This document shows, piece by piece, positions 6,397 to 14,609 of a stretch of 27,758 nt of DNA (the first letter of the stretch is position 1; every line of letters starts with the position of its first letter). The stretch is from NCBI GenBank assembly GCA_002411085.1, contig DHQK01000159.1:24158-51915 (forward strand), read 5' to 3'. The translations under genes were made by a program, and so were the position numbers. The notes under the pieces were generated by a model. The model was not told the DNA's origin, did no database searches, and worked only from the letters and a program-made list of their open reading frames with translations. The DNA is from Marinilabilia sp. UBA5340. Lineage in GTDB: Bacteria; Bacteroidota; Bacteroidia; Bacteroidales; Marinilabiliaceae.

Positions 6397-7221
6397 TTAG
6401 ATATCGTCAGGGTGGGGCCCGATTCGTCCTTCGCAATCAAGTGCATCGATTTTTTTCATATCTTCTTCTGATATTTCGAAATCAAAAACAGATGCATTTT
6501 CTTCAATACGATTTTTCTTGACGCTCTTGGGAATGGTGACCACTCCTTTCTGAAGATCCCATCGCAATACGATCTGTGCAATAGTCTTGTTATATTTGGC
6601 TGAAAGGTCTTTGAGCAAATCAATTTCAAAAACCTTTCCTTGCATAAGGGGACTCCAGGCTTCGTATTGGATATTGTGCTTCTTGCAGAAATCGACCAAA
6701 TCCTGTTGCACCAGGTGGGGGTGAAATTCTACCTGGTTGACCATGGGCACAATATTACCTGATTCCATAACCTGTTCCAGGTGATGCTGCATAAAATTGC
6801 TGACGCCTATGGCTCTTACACGTCCTTCTTCGTAGATGGTTTCAAGTGCACGCCAGGTATCCAGGAATTTTCCTTTAACCGGCCAGTGTACCAGATAAAG
6901 ATCCAGGTAGTCTGTTTGCAGCTTTTTCAGTGATTGGTTGAAAGCACTTATGGTTTGGTCGTAACCCTGATCAGTATTCCATACTTTGCTGGTGATGAAA
7001 AGTTCTTTTCGCGGAATCGCATGTGTTTTTATGGCTTCACCCAGCCCGTCTTCATTTTCATAAAAAGCAGCTGTATCAATATGACGATAGCCAAAGTCGA
7101 GTGCAGCATGTACGGCCTTTTTTATCTGGTCGTTGGGCGTTTGAAACACCCCTAGTCCAAGGTAAGGCATTTTGGTTCCGTTGGCCAGCTCTACTGTGCC
7201 ATGTAAATCCTTAATTCTCAT
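6397..7221 (-). CDS. Aldo/keto reductase (2,5-diketo-gluconate reductase-like)
   Basis: A 274-residue NAD(P)H-dependent reductase of the small prokaryotic AKR type, which reduces aldehydes and ketones such as methylglyoxal or diketogluconate; the true substrate is unknown. The catalytic tetrad is complete: D49 and Y54 (G-Y-R-H-I-D-T-A-A-F-Y-E-N-E), K79 (T-S-K-V-W-N) and H112 (Y-L-V-H-W-P). I-P-K-S-V-K-K-N-R-I-E-E-N near 232-244 is the usual NADPH phosphate-binding loop, and the end G-R-I-G-P-H-P-D-D-I is typical. It is cytoplasmic, of normal length, with an ATG start. It is transcribed alone between two terminators (7269-7308 upstream, 6338-6377 downstream). Confidence 0.95.
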   Translation of the reverse strand: MRIKDLHGTVELANGTKMPYLGLGVFQTPNDQIKKAVHAALDFGYRHIDTAAFYENEDGLGEAIKTHAIPRKELFITSKVWNTDQGYDQTISAFNQSLKKLQTDYLDLYLVHWPVKGKFLDTWRALETIYEEGRVRAIGVSNFMQHHLEQVMESGNIVPMVNQVEFHPHLVQQDLVDFCKKHNIQYEAWSPLMQGKVFEIDLLKDLSAKYNKTIAQIVLRWDLQKGVVTIPKSVKKNRIEENASVFDFEISEEDMKKIDALDCEGRIGPHPDDI

Positions 7222-7268
7222 TTATTTTGTTTTATTTGTGTTTTTCGATCAACTATTAAACAAGAGAT

Positions 7269-7308
7269 AACCCGTTTTGTTGGCCCGATAAAAACCTAAA
7301 AACGGGTT
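7269..7308 (-). terminator. Terminator of the BCCT-Usp-OpuAC operon
   Basis: AACCCGTTTT (7269-7278) pairs perfectly with AAAACGGGTT (7299-7308). The minus strand continues ATCTCTTGTTTAAT. It lies 30 bases beyond the OpuAC stop and separates that operon from the reductase gene. Confidence 0.75.
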
Positions 7309-7337
7309 GTTTTGTGCGCTGCAACACTGGGTTGTTG

Positions 7338-8234
7338 TTACATTACTTTCAGTCGTTCGGGCTGCAGATCTTTCACCCATTTGTTGACGACAAACTTGTT
7401 TTTTTCTATCCACTGATGAATTCCATTTTGAGGGTCAGTGGCCATTTTTACCTGATCAATCAGGCTATTGAATTGCTTGTCGGTAAGTTGCATGCGCCTG
7501 AAAAATTCTGTCGCATGAGGATGTTCTTCTATGCTCTTTTTATTTCCTACCACATAAATGTGTTCATCAGTGGGGAAGATATTGTCCGGATCTTCCAGAA
7601 ATCTTACATCATGACGGCTGAATATCCAGTGAGGTTCCCAACCGGTTACCACAATCTCCCGGCGCCGCTTAATGGAGTCCGCCATTTGAAAGGTCATCTG
7701 GTCATCAGATCCGGTGATTAAACGGTTGTTCAGTTTATAGTGTTTAAGCGCCTTATCGGCGGAGGTCATGATGCCGGCTCCGGCATCAATACCCACAATG
7801 GGGATGGTATCCCCGGTCAGATCGGTGATTGAAATATACTTACTGTAATCGGGTACAACCAGTCCGGTTTTAGGATTTCGAAAGACAATTCCGATGGTAT
7901 CGATTTTATTGATATGTTGCTCAAAGTATTGATTTTGGGTGTAAGGGAGCCATGCATCCGGAAAGAAGTCCGCTTGTTGATTGGCAACTTCCTGATAGGC
8001 CGATTTCACATCTGTCAGTTTCAATTCTACTCTATATCCCATTTTTTCTTCAAGGACGGTGGCAGCCATCATTGTGATGGCCACACTTTCGGTCCAGTCG
8101 GTATAATTAAGCTTTACCACACGTTTATCTTCTTTTTCCTGAGAAGGTTTGGAGTAGTTGCAAGAAACCATTATGCCCGAAAAGAATATGCTGGTAAGCA
8201 TCAGGGAGATGATATTTAAGAATTTTCGTTTCAT
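7338..8234 (-). CDS. OpuAC/ProX-type glycine betaine-binding lipoprotein
   Basis: A 298-residue substrate-binding protein of the quaternary-ammonium (OpuAC) family. A lipobox M-V-S-C puts the lipidated cysteine at C25, after an 18-residue hydrophobic stretch, so it should be anchored in the envelope. The mature part shows V-K-L-N-Y-T-D-W-T-E-S, a D-A-W-L-P segment and G-W-E-P-H-W, which carry the tryptophans that form the aromatic cage around trimethylammonium groups in this family. No ABC ATPase or permease gene accompanies it; it is the last gene after a BCCT transporter and a universal stress protein. It may serve a pump encoded elsewhere, deliver substrate near the BCCT carrier, or act as a sensor; all are inference. 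Confidence 0.9.
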   Translation of the reverse strand: MKRKFLNIISLMLTSIFFSGIMVSCNYSKPSQEKEDKRVVKLNYTDWTESVAITMMAATVLEEKMGYRVELKLTDVKSAYQEVANQQADFFPDAWLPYTQNQYFEQHINKIDTIGIVFRNPKTGLVVPDYSKYISITDLTGDTIPIVGIDAGAGIMTSADKALKHYKLNNRLITGSDDQMTFQMADSIKRRREIVVTGWEPHWIFSRHDVRFLEDPDNIFPTDEHIYVVGNKKSIEEHPHATEFFRRMQLTDKQFNSLIDQVKMATDPQNGIHQWIEKNKFVVNKWVKDLQPERLKVM

Positions 8235-8324
8235 GCTTTTTTACTTTGATAGAAAAATAATTGGTTTTCAATTTGGGGTTTGTAGAACCCTGCTGTGTGC
8301 TGTTTATCAGGAATGACCGGGTTT

Positions 8325-9242
8325 CTAATCAAAAATACGTTCCAGAATTCCGGTTGACAATTTTTTGTCTTTGACAATCAGCACGGGCAATGTTTTTCCA
8401 CCCCCTGCAAGTTTTTCAGAGGTATTGTCAAGAATCACATGCGTCAGACCTGATTTCATTTTGGATCCCGACAGAATCAGATCTGCTTGGTTTTGAACCG
8501 CTTTGTGATAAAGAATTTGGGCTTCCCCGCTTTCTTTATTCAGGCTGAATTCGCATGGAAAATCGTTCTCGTTGATGTTCAGTTTTTTGAGTATTTTCTG
8601 ATATTCCTTTTTTCCGTGTTTGGTCATTTGTTCCAGTAACCTTTTTTCCTGTTTCTCTGTTTGCTGTGGAAAATAGTTCAACGGCAGTTTGAAAACATTG
8701 TGACAGGTAACTTTGGCTCCTGTTTGCTCTTTAATAGACTGGGCCATTTTGAGTGCTTCGATGGAAATTTTGGAAAAGTCCATACGTACCCAGATGTGGT
8801 TGATGTTGTAGGGGGCGGTTTCTGTCACCAAAAGTACGGAAGAGGGGATCAGGCTTGTAACTTTTCGGGTAATTCCACCTTCACCGGTATAGCCAATCTT
8901 TTTCCCCATGATGGTGAGATCTATTTTATTGTTTTTGGAATATCCCACAATGGTTTCGGTTGTGAGTCCCTGCTTTACCAGGATGGAGAAATCAACCTTG
9001 GCATTGAAGAGTTCCTTGGCTTTCTCTTCCAGTTCCTCCCGAATGATTTGATCCACCGGTTCGTTGAAGCCGGGAAATGATGACCTTATTTCTTCAGGGA
9101 TTTCCACCGGATGCATCACATGCATAAATACCACTGATGAGGGAGCAAATGTGTCCACTATAAAGTTGGTGTATCGAAACAGAAAATCGTCCATTTCTGT
9201 GAGGTCAAGGCAGACCAGTATTTTATTGAATTTTTTATCCAT
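8325..9242 (-). CDS. Tandem-domain universal stress protein (UspA family)
   Basis: A 305-residue cytoplasmic protein made of two Usp domains. The first, about 4-142, starts F-N-K-I-L-V-C-L-D-L-T and ends S-S-V-L-L-V-T-E; the second, about 147-292, starts I-N-H-I-W-V-R-M-D-F and ends L-P-V-L-I-V-K-D. The ATP-binding G-x2-G-x9-G-S/T motif is degenerate in domain 1 (G-K-K-I-G-Y-T-G-E-G-G) and not canonical in domain 2 (S-G-S-K-M-K-S-G-L), so nucleotide binding is uncertain. It starts 26 bases after the BCCT stop and precedes the OpuAC gene by 90 bases. In Halomonas a Usp (TeaD) modulates the ectoine transporter TeaABC, which makes a regulatory role on the BCCT carrier plausible. Confidence 0.9.
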   Translation of the reverse strand: MDKKFNKILVCLDLTEMDDFLFRYTNFIVDTFAPSSVVFMHVMHPVEIPEEIRSSFPGFNEPVDQIIREELEEKAKELFNAKVDFSILVKQGLTTETIVGYSKNNKIDLTIMGKKIGYTGEGGITRKVTSLIPSSVLLVTETAPYNINHIWVRMDFSKISIEALKMAQSIKEQTGAKVTCHNVFKLPLNYFPQQTEKQEKRLLEQMTKHGKKEYQKILKKLNINENDFPCEFSLNKESGEAQILYHKAVQNQADLILSGSKMKSGLTHVILDNTSEKLAGGGKTLPVLIVKDKKLSTGILERIFD

Positions 9243-9268
9243 AATGACAGACTTTTATGGGATCGGTA

Positions 9269-10954
9269 TTATTTTTCATTTTTGTTCTCAGGCGGAGTTG
9301 CATTGGCTGAAGGTTGTTTTGAATGTCGTGAGGCTTCTCTTTTGCGAATCAATTCTCCAATTACTTTTTGATAGTTTTCCCGCTCACGCTTCTTAATGGC
9401 AGATTGCATGATGCCATGTTCTTCCTGCAAGCCTTTTAGCAGACTGAACATCAGTATGATTAATATGAGTGCAAATGGAAGGCCCGTGATAATAGAAGCC
9501 GTCTGAAGTGCTCCTAGGCCACCTCCAATGAGTAAAACTGCTGCCACAGCGCCTTCGGTCAATGCCCAGAAAACCCGTTGTGGAACCGGAGCATCCAGTT
9601 TTCCACCGGCAGTAAGGCTGTCAACCACTAGTGAACCGGAGTCGGAAGAGGTTATGAAAAAGCTTGTTACCAGCAAAACTCCCACCAATGAGGTAATGGA
9701 GGAAATCGGGTACTGCTCGAGTAGTATATAGAGCGATGTGGCTACATTGTCCTTGACTGCTGTGGCGATATCAGCCATAGAGTTTAACTCCAGGAAGATG
9801 GCACTTCCTCCAAATGCTGAAAGCCACAGAAAAGTCAGCAGAGTAGGTACAATCAATACTCCCAGAACAAACTCCCGCAGTGTGCGACCTCTGGAAATGC
9901 GGGCAATAAACATCCCCACAAAGGGCGACCAACTGATCCACCATGCCCAGTAAAACACTGTCCAGGCATTTTGCCAGTCAGACTGTTGGTAGGTTTCTGT
10001 CCAGAAGCTGATTTCAAAGAAACTTTGGATGTAATATCCTGCATTTTGAGTGAAAGAGTCCAGAATAAAGAGGGTCGGGCCGACAATAATTATAAAAATC
10101 AAAAAGATGGCTGCAAGCACAATGTTTATTTCACTCAGGCGCTTAACACCCGCATCAAGACCTGCTACTACTGAGGCTGTGGCTCCCAGTGTAATTACCG
10201 TGATCAAAATGACCTGAACGGTGATAGTGTCGGGGAGGTTTACCAAATGTGCGAGTCCGGCACTTACCTGTTGAACACCGAGTCCCAGAGACGTGGCCAG
10301 TCCAAACAATGTGGCAACTACCGCCAGTACGTTGATGCCCTTTCCCAGGGGACCATTGACTCGTTCCCCTAACAACGGATAAAAAATAGAACTGATGGTC
10401 AGCGGAAGTTTTTTATTGAATGTGAAAAATGCCAGAGCCATACCTACCAGTGCATAAATTCCCCAGGCATGAAGTCCCCAGTGAAGAAAGGTGGTTTGCA
10501 TGGCATGTTTGGCAGCTTCTACTGTTCTGGGTTCGCCCATGGGGGGATTCACAAAGTGACTGATGGGCTCTCCTACGCTCCAGAACAAAATACCGATACC
10601 CATACCGGCACTGAAGAGCATGGCAAACCAACCCCCTTTCGAAAATTCCGGTTTCGCTTCCGGCCCTCCGAGTCTTATTTTTCCATATTTGCTGAATGCC
10701 AGAAAAAGAATGAAAAATAAAAACAGATTGACAGAAAGGATAAAAAACCATCCTCCATTGTCTGAAATACTGGTTTGGATAGTGGCGAAAATTTTATTCA
10801 TGGGCGCCCCTATAGCCAGTGTAACTACAATAAAGGCCACAATCAAAACTGCAGAAGGCCAGAAAACCGGGCCGTCTACATCAAAATACTTGTTTTTGCT
10901 GATTAGGTGTTCCTCGCCTTCGTGGGGAGAGGTGGGGGTGTTTTTTTCGTCCAT
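9269..10954 (-). CDS. BCCT family betaine/choline/carnitine transporter
   Basis: A 561-residue inner-membrane secondary carrier with 12 predicted helices that imports trimethylammonium compatible solutes. Family motifs are clear: the glycine-rich G-M-G-I-G-I-L-F-W-S-V-G-E-P near 116-130, which in this form is typical of sodium-coupled betaine carriers, and the signature W-A-W-W-I-S-W-S-P-F-V-G-M-F-I-A-R-I-S-R-G-R-T near 340-362. A charged C-terminal tail of about 55 residues (K-K-R-E-R-E-N..., ending P-P-E-N-K-N-E-K) follows the last helix; in BetP such tails sense osmotic stress. It is the first gene of the operon with Usp and OpuAC. Exact substrate is not decidable, but the downstream betaine-binding protein favours glycine betaine. 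Confidence 0.95.
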   Translation of the reverse strand: MDEKNTPTSPHEGEEHLISKNKYFDVDGPVFWPSAVLIVAFIVVTLAIGAPMNKIFATIQTSISDNGGWFFILSVNLFLFFILFLAFSKYGKIRLGGPEAKPEFSKGGWFAMLFSAGMGIGILFWSVGEPISHFVNPPMGEPRTVEAAKHAMQTTFLHWGLHAWGIYALVGMALAFFTFNKKLPLTISSIFYPLLGERVNGPLGKGINVLAVVATLFGLATSLGLGVQQVSAGLAHLVNLPDTITVQVILITVITLGATASVVAGLDAGVKRLSEINIVLAAIFLIFIIIVGPTLFILDSFTQNAGYYIQSFFEISFWTETYQQSDWQNAWTVFYWAWWISWSPFVGMFIARISRGRTLREFVLGVLIVPTLLTFLWLSAFGGSAIFLELNSMADIATAVKDNVATSLYILLEQYPISSITSLVGVLLVTSFFITSSDSGSLVVDSLTAGGKLDAPVPQRVFWALTEGAVAAVLLIGGGLGALQTASIITGLPFALILIILMFSLLKGLQEEHGIMQSAIKKRERENYQKVIGELIRKREASRHSKQPSANATPPENKNEK

Positions 10955-11029
10955 ATTTTACTCGTTTGCGTTGCAATTATATTTTCTTCAACGTTTTGAA
11001 GCTTTAAGTTATGAACTTTTATAAACAAA

Positions 11030-11070
11030 CAGGGAAGAAATTGCGTCTTTTTTAACAAATTTCTTCCCTG
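11030..11070 (-). terminator. Terminator of the glutamine synthetase gene
   Basis: CAGGGAAGAAATT (11030-11042) pairs perfectly with AATTTCTTCCCTG (11058-11070). The minus strand continues TTTGTTTAT. It lies 28 bases past the glutamine synthetase stop and separates that gene from the BCCT operon. Confidence 0.88.
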
Positions 11071-11098
11071 GATTAAAGGTAGTTTATTGTAAATTAGG

Positions 11099-12595
11099 CT
11101 ATTGGCAATGAATGTATTGGATGACCAGTTCCCGTTCTTTCTCTTTGTTTTCAGCAATCTCATTTCTTACATTGATATCGTTGAAATTTTTTAGTTTATC
11201 AATGGTGTGATTAATGATCATGCGAGGAAAAACACCACTTCCGATGAAAATATCGTTTTTATTGTCCAATCTCTCTGCAGATTCAAAGCAGGAGGCAGGG
11301 AGCTGGTTCAGGTTTTTAAAGTCGGCAGTATGGAAGATATTGCCTCTCACATAGAGATTCTCAGCTTTTTCCAATGCTTCAGGCATTTTTATTCCATGAA
11401 CAGCAGCAACCAATAGTCCAGCCATTACCAGATGTATATCAGCACTCCCATCAGGCACTCTGAATTCAAAGGTTTGGTTGTTATTTTCCAAAGGATTTTT
11501 CCCTTTCTGCTGGTTAGGATTGACAATGTCAGCCATATTTTTTTGGCCCGACCAGCCCAGAGGAATTCTTACCAGCGCTGACCGGTTGCGTTCGCCCCAG
11601 CAAATATAAGTCGGTGCTTCCTGATTGGGAACCAATCGAAGGTATGAAGTAGGAACGGTGTTGCCAAAGGCAGTAAGCGCATCCGCCAGATCAAGAATCC
11701 CGGCAATGATTTTTTTTGTTGTTGAACTTAGTTGTTCATTTTCCATTACAATGTTCCGCCCATCCTTGAACACCATTATATGAAAATGCAGTCCATTTCC
11801 GGCCTTACCAGTGGTTATTTTTGGAGCAAAACTGATCTCCACTTCCAGTTGGTCGGCAAGCATTCTCAGAATCCATTTGGCAATCAGTATTTGATCGGCT
11901 GCGATGTCTGGTCTGGTGGGAAGAAACTCTATTTCGTGTTGCTCAAAGGATTCGTCCCCTTTTGTAAAGTTCCCGACTTCAGAGTGGCCGTACTTGATAT
12001 GTCCTCCACATTCGGCAATCAGGCGCAGTGCTTCTTTGCGCATCCATTCGAATTTTGCGAATGGTTCAGATTCATGGTAGCCCTTTTGGTCGGTAGCCTG
12101 GAATAAACTGTCGGTGGCACTGTTAACGTAATACTCCAATTCCCCCAGCATTTGCACGTCCAGTCCTGTTGAATTGCAAAAATATTGATAGGCGTTTCTT
12201 AGAATGTTTTCAGGAGCCAGTTCCAGCAGGTTGCCTGTATGATCGAAAAACGAACACAAAATTTCAAGCGAAGGTATTTCTGAAAAGGGATTCAGGAATG
12301 CCGTATGATAGCGAGGCACTACGTAGAGGTCGCTGCTTCCTGTTTCCATAAAAGAGAAAAGGCTGGAGCCATCTACACGTTCACCGAAAGTGAGGATTTT
12401 GTTTAGGTAATCAACACTGTGAACTGCAAAATTGAGGGTTTTTAAACGTCCGTCCTCGCCTGGGTAACGAAAGTTAAGCAGCCTGATATCATGAGCAGTC
12501 ATGTAGCTTATGATGTCTTCACGGGTGAATTGTAAGGGTTCTTTTTTTAGAAATTTCTCCAGGGGATTGGGACTGAAATTGAATTGTGTTTCCAT
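11099..12595 (-). CDS. glnA: Glutamine synthetase, type I-like
   Basis: A 498-residue enzyme that joins ammonium and glutamate with ATP to give glutamine. Active-site motifs in order: G-E-L-E-Y-Y-V; E-V-G-N-F...Q-H-E-I-E-F; G-N-G-L-H-F-H-I-M-V-F; N-Q-E-A-P-T-Y-I-C-W-G-E-R-N-R-S-A-L-V-R-I-P; and E-F-R-V-P-D-G-S-A-D. The adenylylation tyrosine of enterobacterial GSI (N-L-Y-D-L-P) is replaced by asparagine at about residue 430 (N-L-N-Q-L-P), so control by adenylylation is unlikely. The start at 12595 is chosen because AAGGAGA lies five bases before it; an ATG 15 codons upstream (12640) has no such site. It is monocistronic. Some relatives act on other amino or polyamine substrates, so strict glutamine synthesis is likely but not proven. 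Confidence 0.9.
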   Translation of the reverse strand: METQFNFSPNPLEKFLKKEPLQFTREDIISYMTAHDIRLLNFRYPGEDGRLKTLNFAVHSVDYLNKILTFGERVDGSSLFSFMETGSSDLYVVPRYHTAFLNPFSEIPSLEILCSFFDHTGNLLELAPENILRNAYQYFCNSTGLDVQMLGELEYYVNSATDSLFQATDQKGYHESEPFAKFEWMRKEALRLIAECGGHIKYGHSEVGNFTKGDESFEQHEIEFLPTRPDIAADQILIAKWILRMLADQLEVEISFAPKITTGKAGNGLHFHIMVFKDGRNIVMENEQLSSTTKKIIAGILDLADALTAFGNTVPTSYLRLVPNQEAPTYICWGERNRSALVRIPLGWSGQKNMADIVNPNQQKGKNPLENNNQTFEFRVPDGSADIHLVMAGLLVAAVHGIKMPEALEKAENLYVRGNIFHTADFKNLNQLPASCFESAERLDNKNDIFIGSGVFPRMIINHTIDKLKNFNDINVRNEIAENKEKERELVIQYIHCQ

Positions 12596-12600
12596 GATTT

Positions 12601-12607
12601 TCTCCTT
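12601..12607 (-). promoter_or_regulatory. Strong ribosome binding site that sets the glnA start
   Basis: The minus strand reads AAGGAGA, then five bases, then the ATG at 12595. Good Shine-Dalgarno sites are rare in this window, so this one is informative: it rules against the in-frame ATG at 12640. Confidence 0.85.
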
Positions 12608-12824
12608 AAAATTTATAGAAACAGGTTTTTGTTGTTTCAATATGGAATCTAACTTAAGGATATTGTATCATGAAAAAACTGAGAAACATCAGAAATGACA
12701 GATGCCCTGACTTGATTTTTGTCATTCTTTGACTTCCAGTATCTTACTGAAATCTAGTAATGACTTGATAATATGCTATTTGGGGCAGCGGGAATTCGCG
12801 TTTCAAAGTTTTTGGAGATAAGAG

Positions 12825-13445
12825 CTATGAGTTATCCGTTTCCTGGCCTATGGTCACTTCATAATACTTGGTCACATCTGTTACCTTCATGCCCGCCTCT
12901 CGAGCAGCATTCATGCCCAGTATACCATCCTCAAATACCTGACAATCTTTCGGAGCTATTCCCATCTGTTCTGCACATTTAAGGAATGTTTCAGGATGAG
13001 GTTTTGGATGAGCGATATCGTCGGAAGTGATCAGAATATCGAAATATTTGTCCATGCCCACTGCTTTAAGGGTCTGTTCTGCAATAGTTCTTTGTCCACC
13101 GGTACCTACTGACATGGGCAACTTCCCATGGTATTGTTTTATCACTTCAGCAACCGGCTCAATTACCTTTGTTTTACAGATAGTCAGTCGAAAGAGATCT
13201 TCTTTTTCTTCCCCCAGCTCAATCGGTTCCATCTTTTTACCAAACAAATCATTAAGTTTTTCTACCGTTCCATATAACGGAATTCCGGCCAGCCCCATAA
13301 AAAGATCAATGGTGAAGTCAATGCCATGTTTTTTCAGAGTATCCCGCCAGGCAATGAAATGTGCAGGCATGGTATCCGCGATTGTTCCATCCAGGTCAAA
13401 AATAAGTCCTTTTACTCCAGGAAGAATTTGAATTTTATTGTGCAT
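12825..13445 (-). CDS. HAD hydrolase, YqaB/beta-phosphoglucomutase-like phosphatase
   Basis: A 206-residue cytoplasmic haloacid-dehalogenase enzyme. Motif I is F-D17-L-D19-G-T-I-A-D-T (nucleophile D17, acid/base D19); a small helical cap follows; motif II lies in M-S-V-G-T-G-G-Q; the motif III lysine is in H-P-K-P-H-P; motif IV is V-F-E-D-G-I-L-G-M-N-A-A. The run P-M-S-V-G-T-G-G-Q-R-T-I-A-E resembles E. coli YqaB, a fructose-1-phosphatase, so a sugar-phosphate substrate is likely; mutase activity is less likely. The start at 13445 is an ATG. Eight more codons are open upstream to 13469, but that codon is TTG and has no ribosome site. It is transcribed alone and no clear terminator is seen. 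Confidence 0.9.
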   Translation of the reverse strand: MHNKIQILPGVKGLIFDLDGTIADTMPAHFIAWRDTLKKHGIDFTIDLFMGLAGIPLYGTVEKLNDLFGKKMEPIELGEEKEDLFRLTICKTKVIEPVAEVIKQYHGKLPMSVGTGGQRTIAEQTLKAVGMDKYFDILITSDDIAHPKPHPETFLKCAEQMGIAPKDCQVFEDGILGMNAAREAGMKVTDVTKYYEVTIGQETDNS

Positions 13446-13820
13446 CTCGAAATTTTTGTCTTTTATCAATAAGAATAGTCCGTTAAGTTTTTGTCAAGGT
13501 TCTGAAAATTAAATATTTAAGTTTGAAGGAATGTTTTTGATAAAATTAAGAATGTCTATGTTATACGATTTTTTTAACCTCTAACTAACTTTTAAAAATC
13601 TAACGGTCTAATGAATAAGCAAAGATAATGAATTGGAGTGGGACGGGGTGTTATCGGAACATTAATGGCTGTTAATGTTTATCAAATGAGATGTTTTGCT
13701 TATGAATGAAAACAAAAAATGCTAAAATCTTGTATATTTTTTCAAAAAACCGTTCTTTTGAAGTCAAATTATCAATTTTAATTCATTTTTTGCCTGATCA
13801 TAAATTTCACACGAATAAAA
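13446..13820. other. AT-rich divergent gap between the HAD and XRE-cupin genes
   Basis: No gene seen. On the minus strand TTGACA followed by a TATTCT/TCTTAT region (about 13463-13493) may be the HAD promoter. A perfect inverted repeat AACATTAA (13658-13665) - six bases - TTAATGTT (13672-13679) has operator-like form. The rest is low-complexity A/T. Confidence 0.4.
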
Positions 13821-13950
13821 GGAGTTGTCTAAAAAGTACAAAACATCCAAAAGTGTCATGATGATTGTAGACGAAATATTTATCTTTCAAACAAAAAGAT
13901 TTTTCGGCAAGGTCAGAGTGACATCAAAATTGGGCTTTTGGGACAATTTC
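13821..13950. repeat. Degraded MITE-like element
   Basis: The left end GGAGTTGTCTAAAAAGT (13821-13837) and the inverse of the right end (13934-13950, GAAATTGTCCCAAAAGC) match at 12 of 17 positions. Inside, GTGTCAT...ATCTT and AAGAT...TGACATC make a long imperfect hairpin centred near 13892. No reading frame covers it. Size, terminal repeats and lack of coding fit a decayed miniature transposable element or palindromic intergenic repeat. No target duplication could be identified. Confidence 0.45.
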
Positions 13951-13988
13951 TTCCATCAGATCATTAACATAGATAAAATTATATACTG

Positions 13989-14552
13989 ATGAAACCCGGA
14001 GAGAAAATTAAATTACAAAGAGAGGATAAGAAGTTAGGCCTCCAAGAAGTAGCCCAAAGAACTCAACTGGATGAGCAACAGTTGGCCCGAATTGAAGCAG
14101 GTGAAGTTGCTCCTTCCCTGGGAACCCTCATAAAGCTGGCCCGGGTATTCGGTGTTCGTTTGGGAACTTTCCTGGACGATCAGCAGGAACAAGGAGCAGT
14201 GATTACCCGAAAAGGAGAGAATGGTTCTTCTGATAATATGAATGCAGCAGGATCACAGCCACATGAAAATCTTGCTTTTTCTTCTCTTGCCCGGCAAAAG
14301 AGTGACCGGCACATGGATCCCTTTCTCATTGAAGTGAAGCCAGGGGATGCAGTTAATTCCGTATCTTCATCTCACGAAGGAGAAGAGTTCTTATATGTTT
14401 TGAAGGGTGCGCTGGAAGTTACCTATGGAAAAGAGAAATATGAGTTGAAAGAGGGGGATACCATCTATTATGATTCTATTGTGGATCATAAAATTTGTGC
14501 CACCGGGAATGAAAATGCTCTTGTGCTGGCTGTAGTTTATTTGCCCCTGTGA
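13989..14552 (+). CDS. XRE-type HTH regulator with C-terminal cupin domain
   Basis: A 187-residue transcription factor. Residues about 5-62 form a lambda-repressor-like helix-turn-helix (I-K-L-Q-R-E-D-K-K-L-G-L-Q-E-V-A...A-R-I-E-A-G-E-V-A-P-S-L-G-T-L-I-K-L-A). After a polar linker, residues about 110-187 form a small cupin barrel, with H-E-G-E-E-F-L-Y-V-L-K-G as motif 1 and G-D-T-I-Y-Y-D-S near motif 2. In this family the cupin binds a small ligand or metal and adjusts DNA binding. The acyl-CoA ligase gene starts 57 bases downstream, so it probably controls that gene and itself, with a carboxylic acid or its CoA ester as a possible signal (inference). The ATG at 13989 is in frame and AT-rich upstream. 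Confidence 0.9.
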   Translation: MKPGEKIKLQREDKKLGLQEVAQRTQLDEQQLARIEAGEVAPSLGTLIKLARVFGVRLGTFLDDQQEQGAVITRKGENGSSDNMNAAGSQPHENLAFSSLARQKSDRHMDPFLIEVKPGDAVNSVSSSHEGEEFLYVLKGALEVTYGKEKYELKEGDTIYYDSIVDHKICATGNENALVLAVVYLPL

Positions 14553-14609
14553 TGAGGCAGGCACCCTGTGTTTTATTAGTTATGTTCAACTCATCCCAAA
14601 TTCTTATTT

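Noticed and set aside
8286..8323. A hairpin (AGAACCC/GGGTTTCT) between the Usp and OpuAC genes as a terminator
   Set aside because: The stem is short, has a bulge and lacks a T-run. It does not justify splitting the operon.
12596..12640. A 15-codon N-terminal extension of glutamine synthetase
   Set aside because: A strong Shine-Dalgarno sequence (12601-12607) lies inside it, five bases before the ATG at 12595.
12661..12790. A sigma-54 promoter in front of glutamine synthetase
   Set aside because: No TGGCAC-N5-TTGCA match was found on the minus strand, and no clear TAnnTTTG box either, so no promoter is claimed for this gene.
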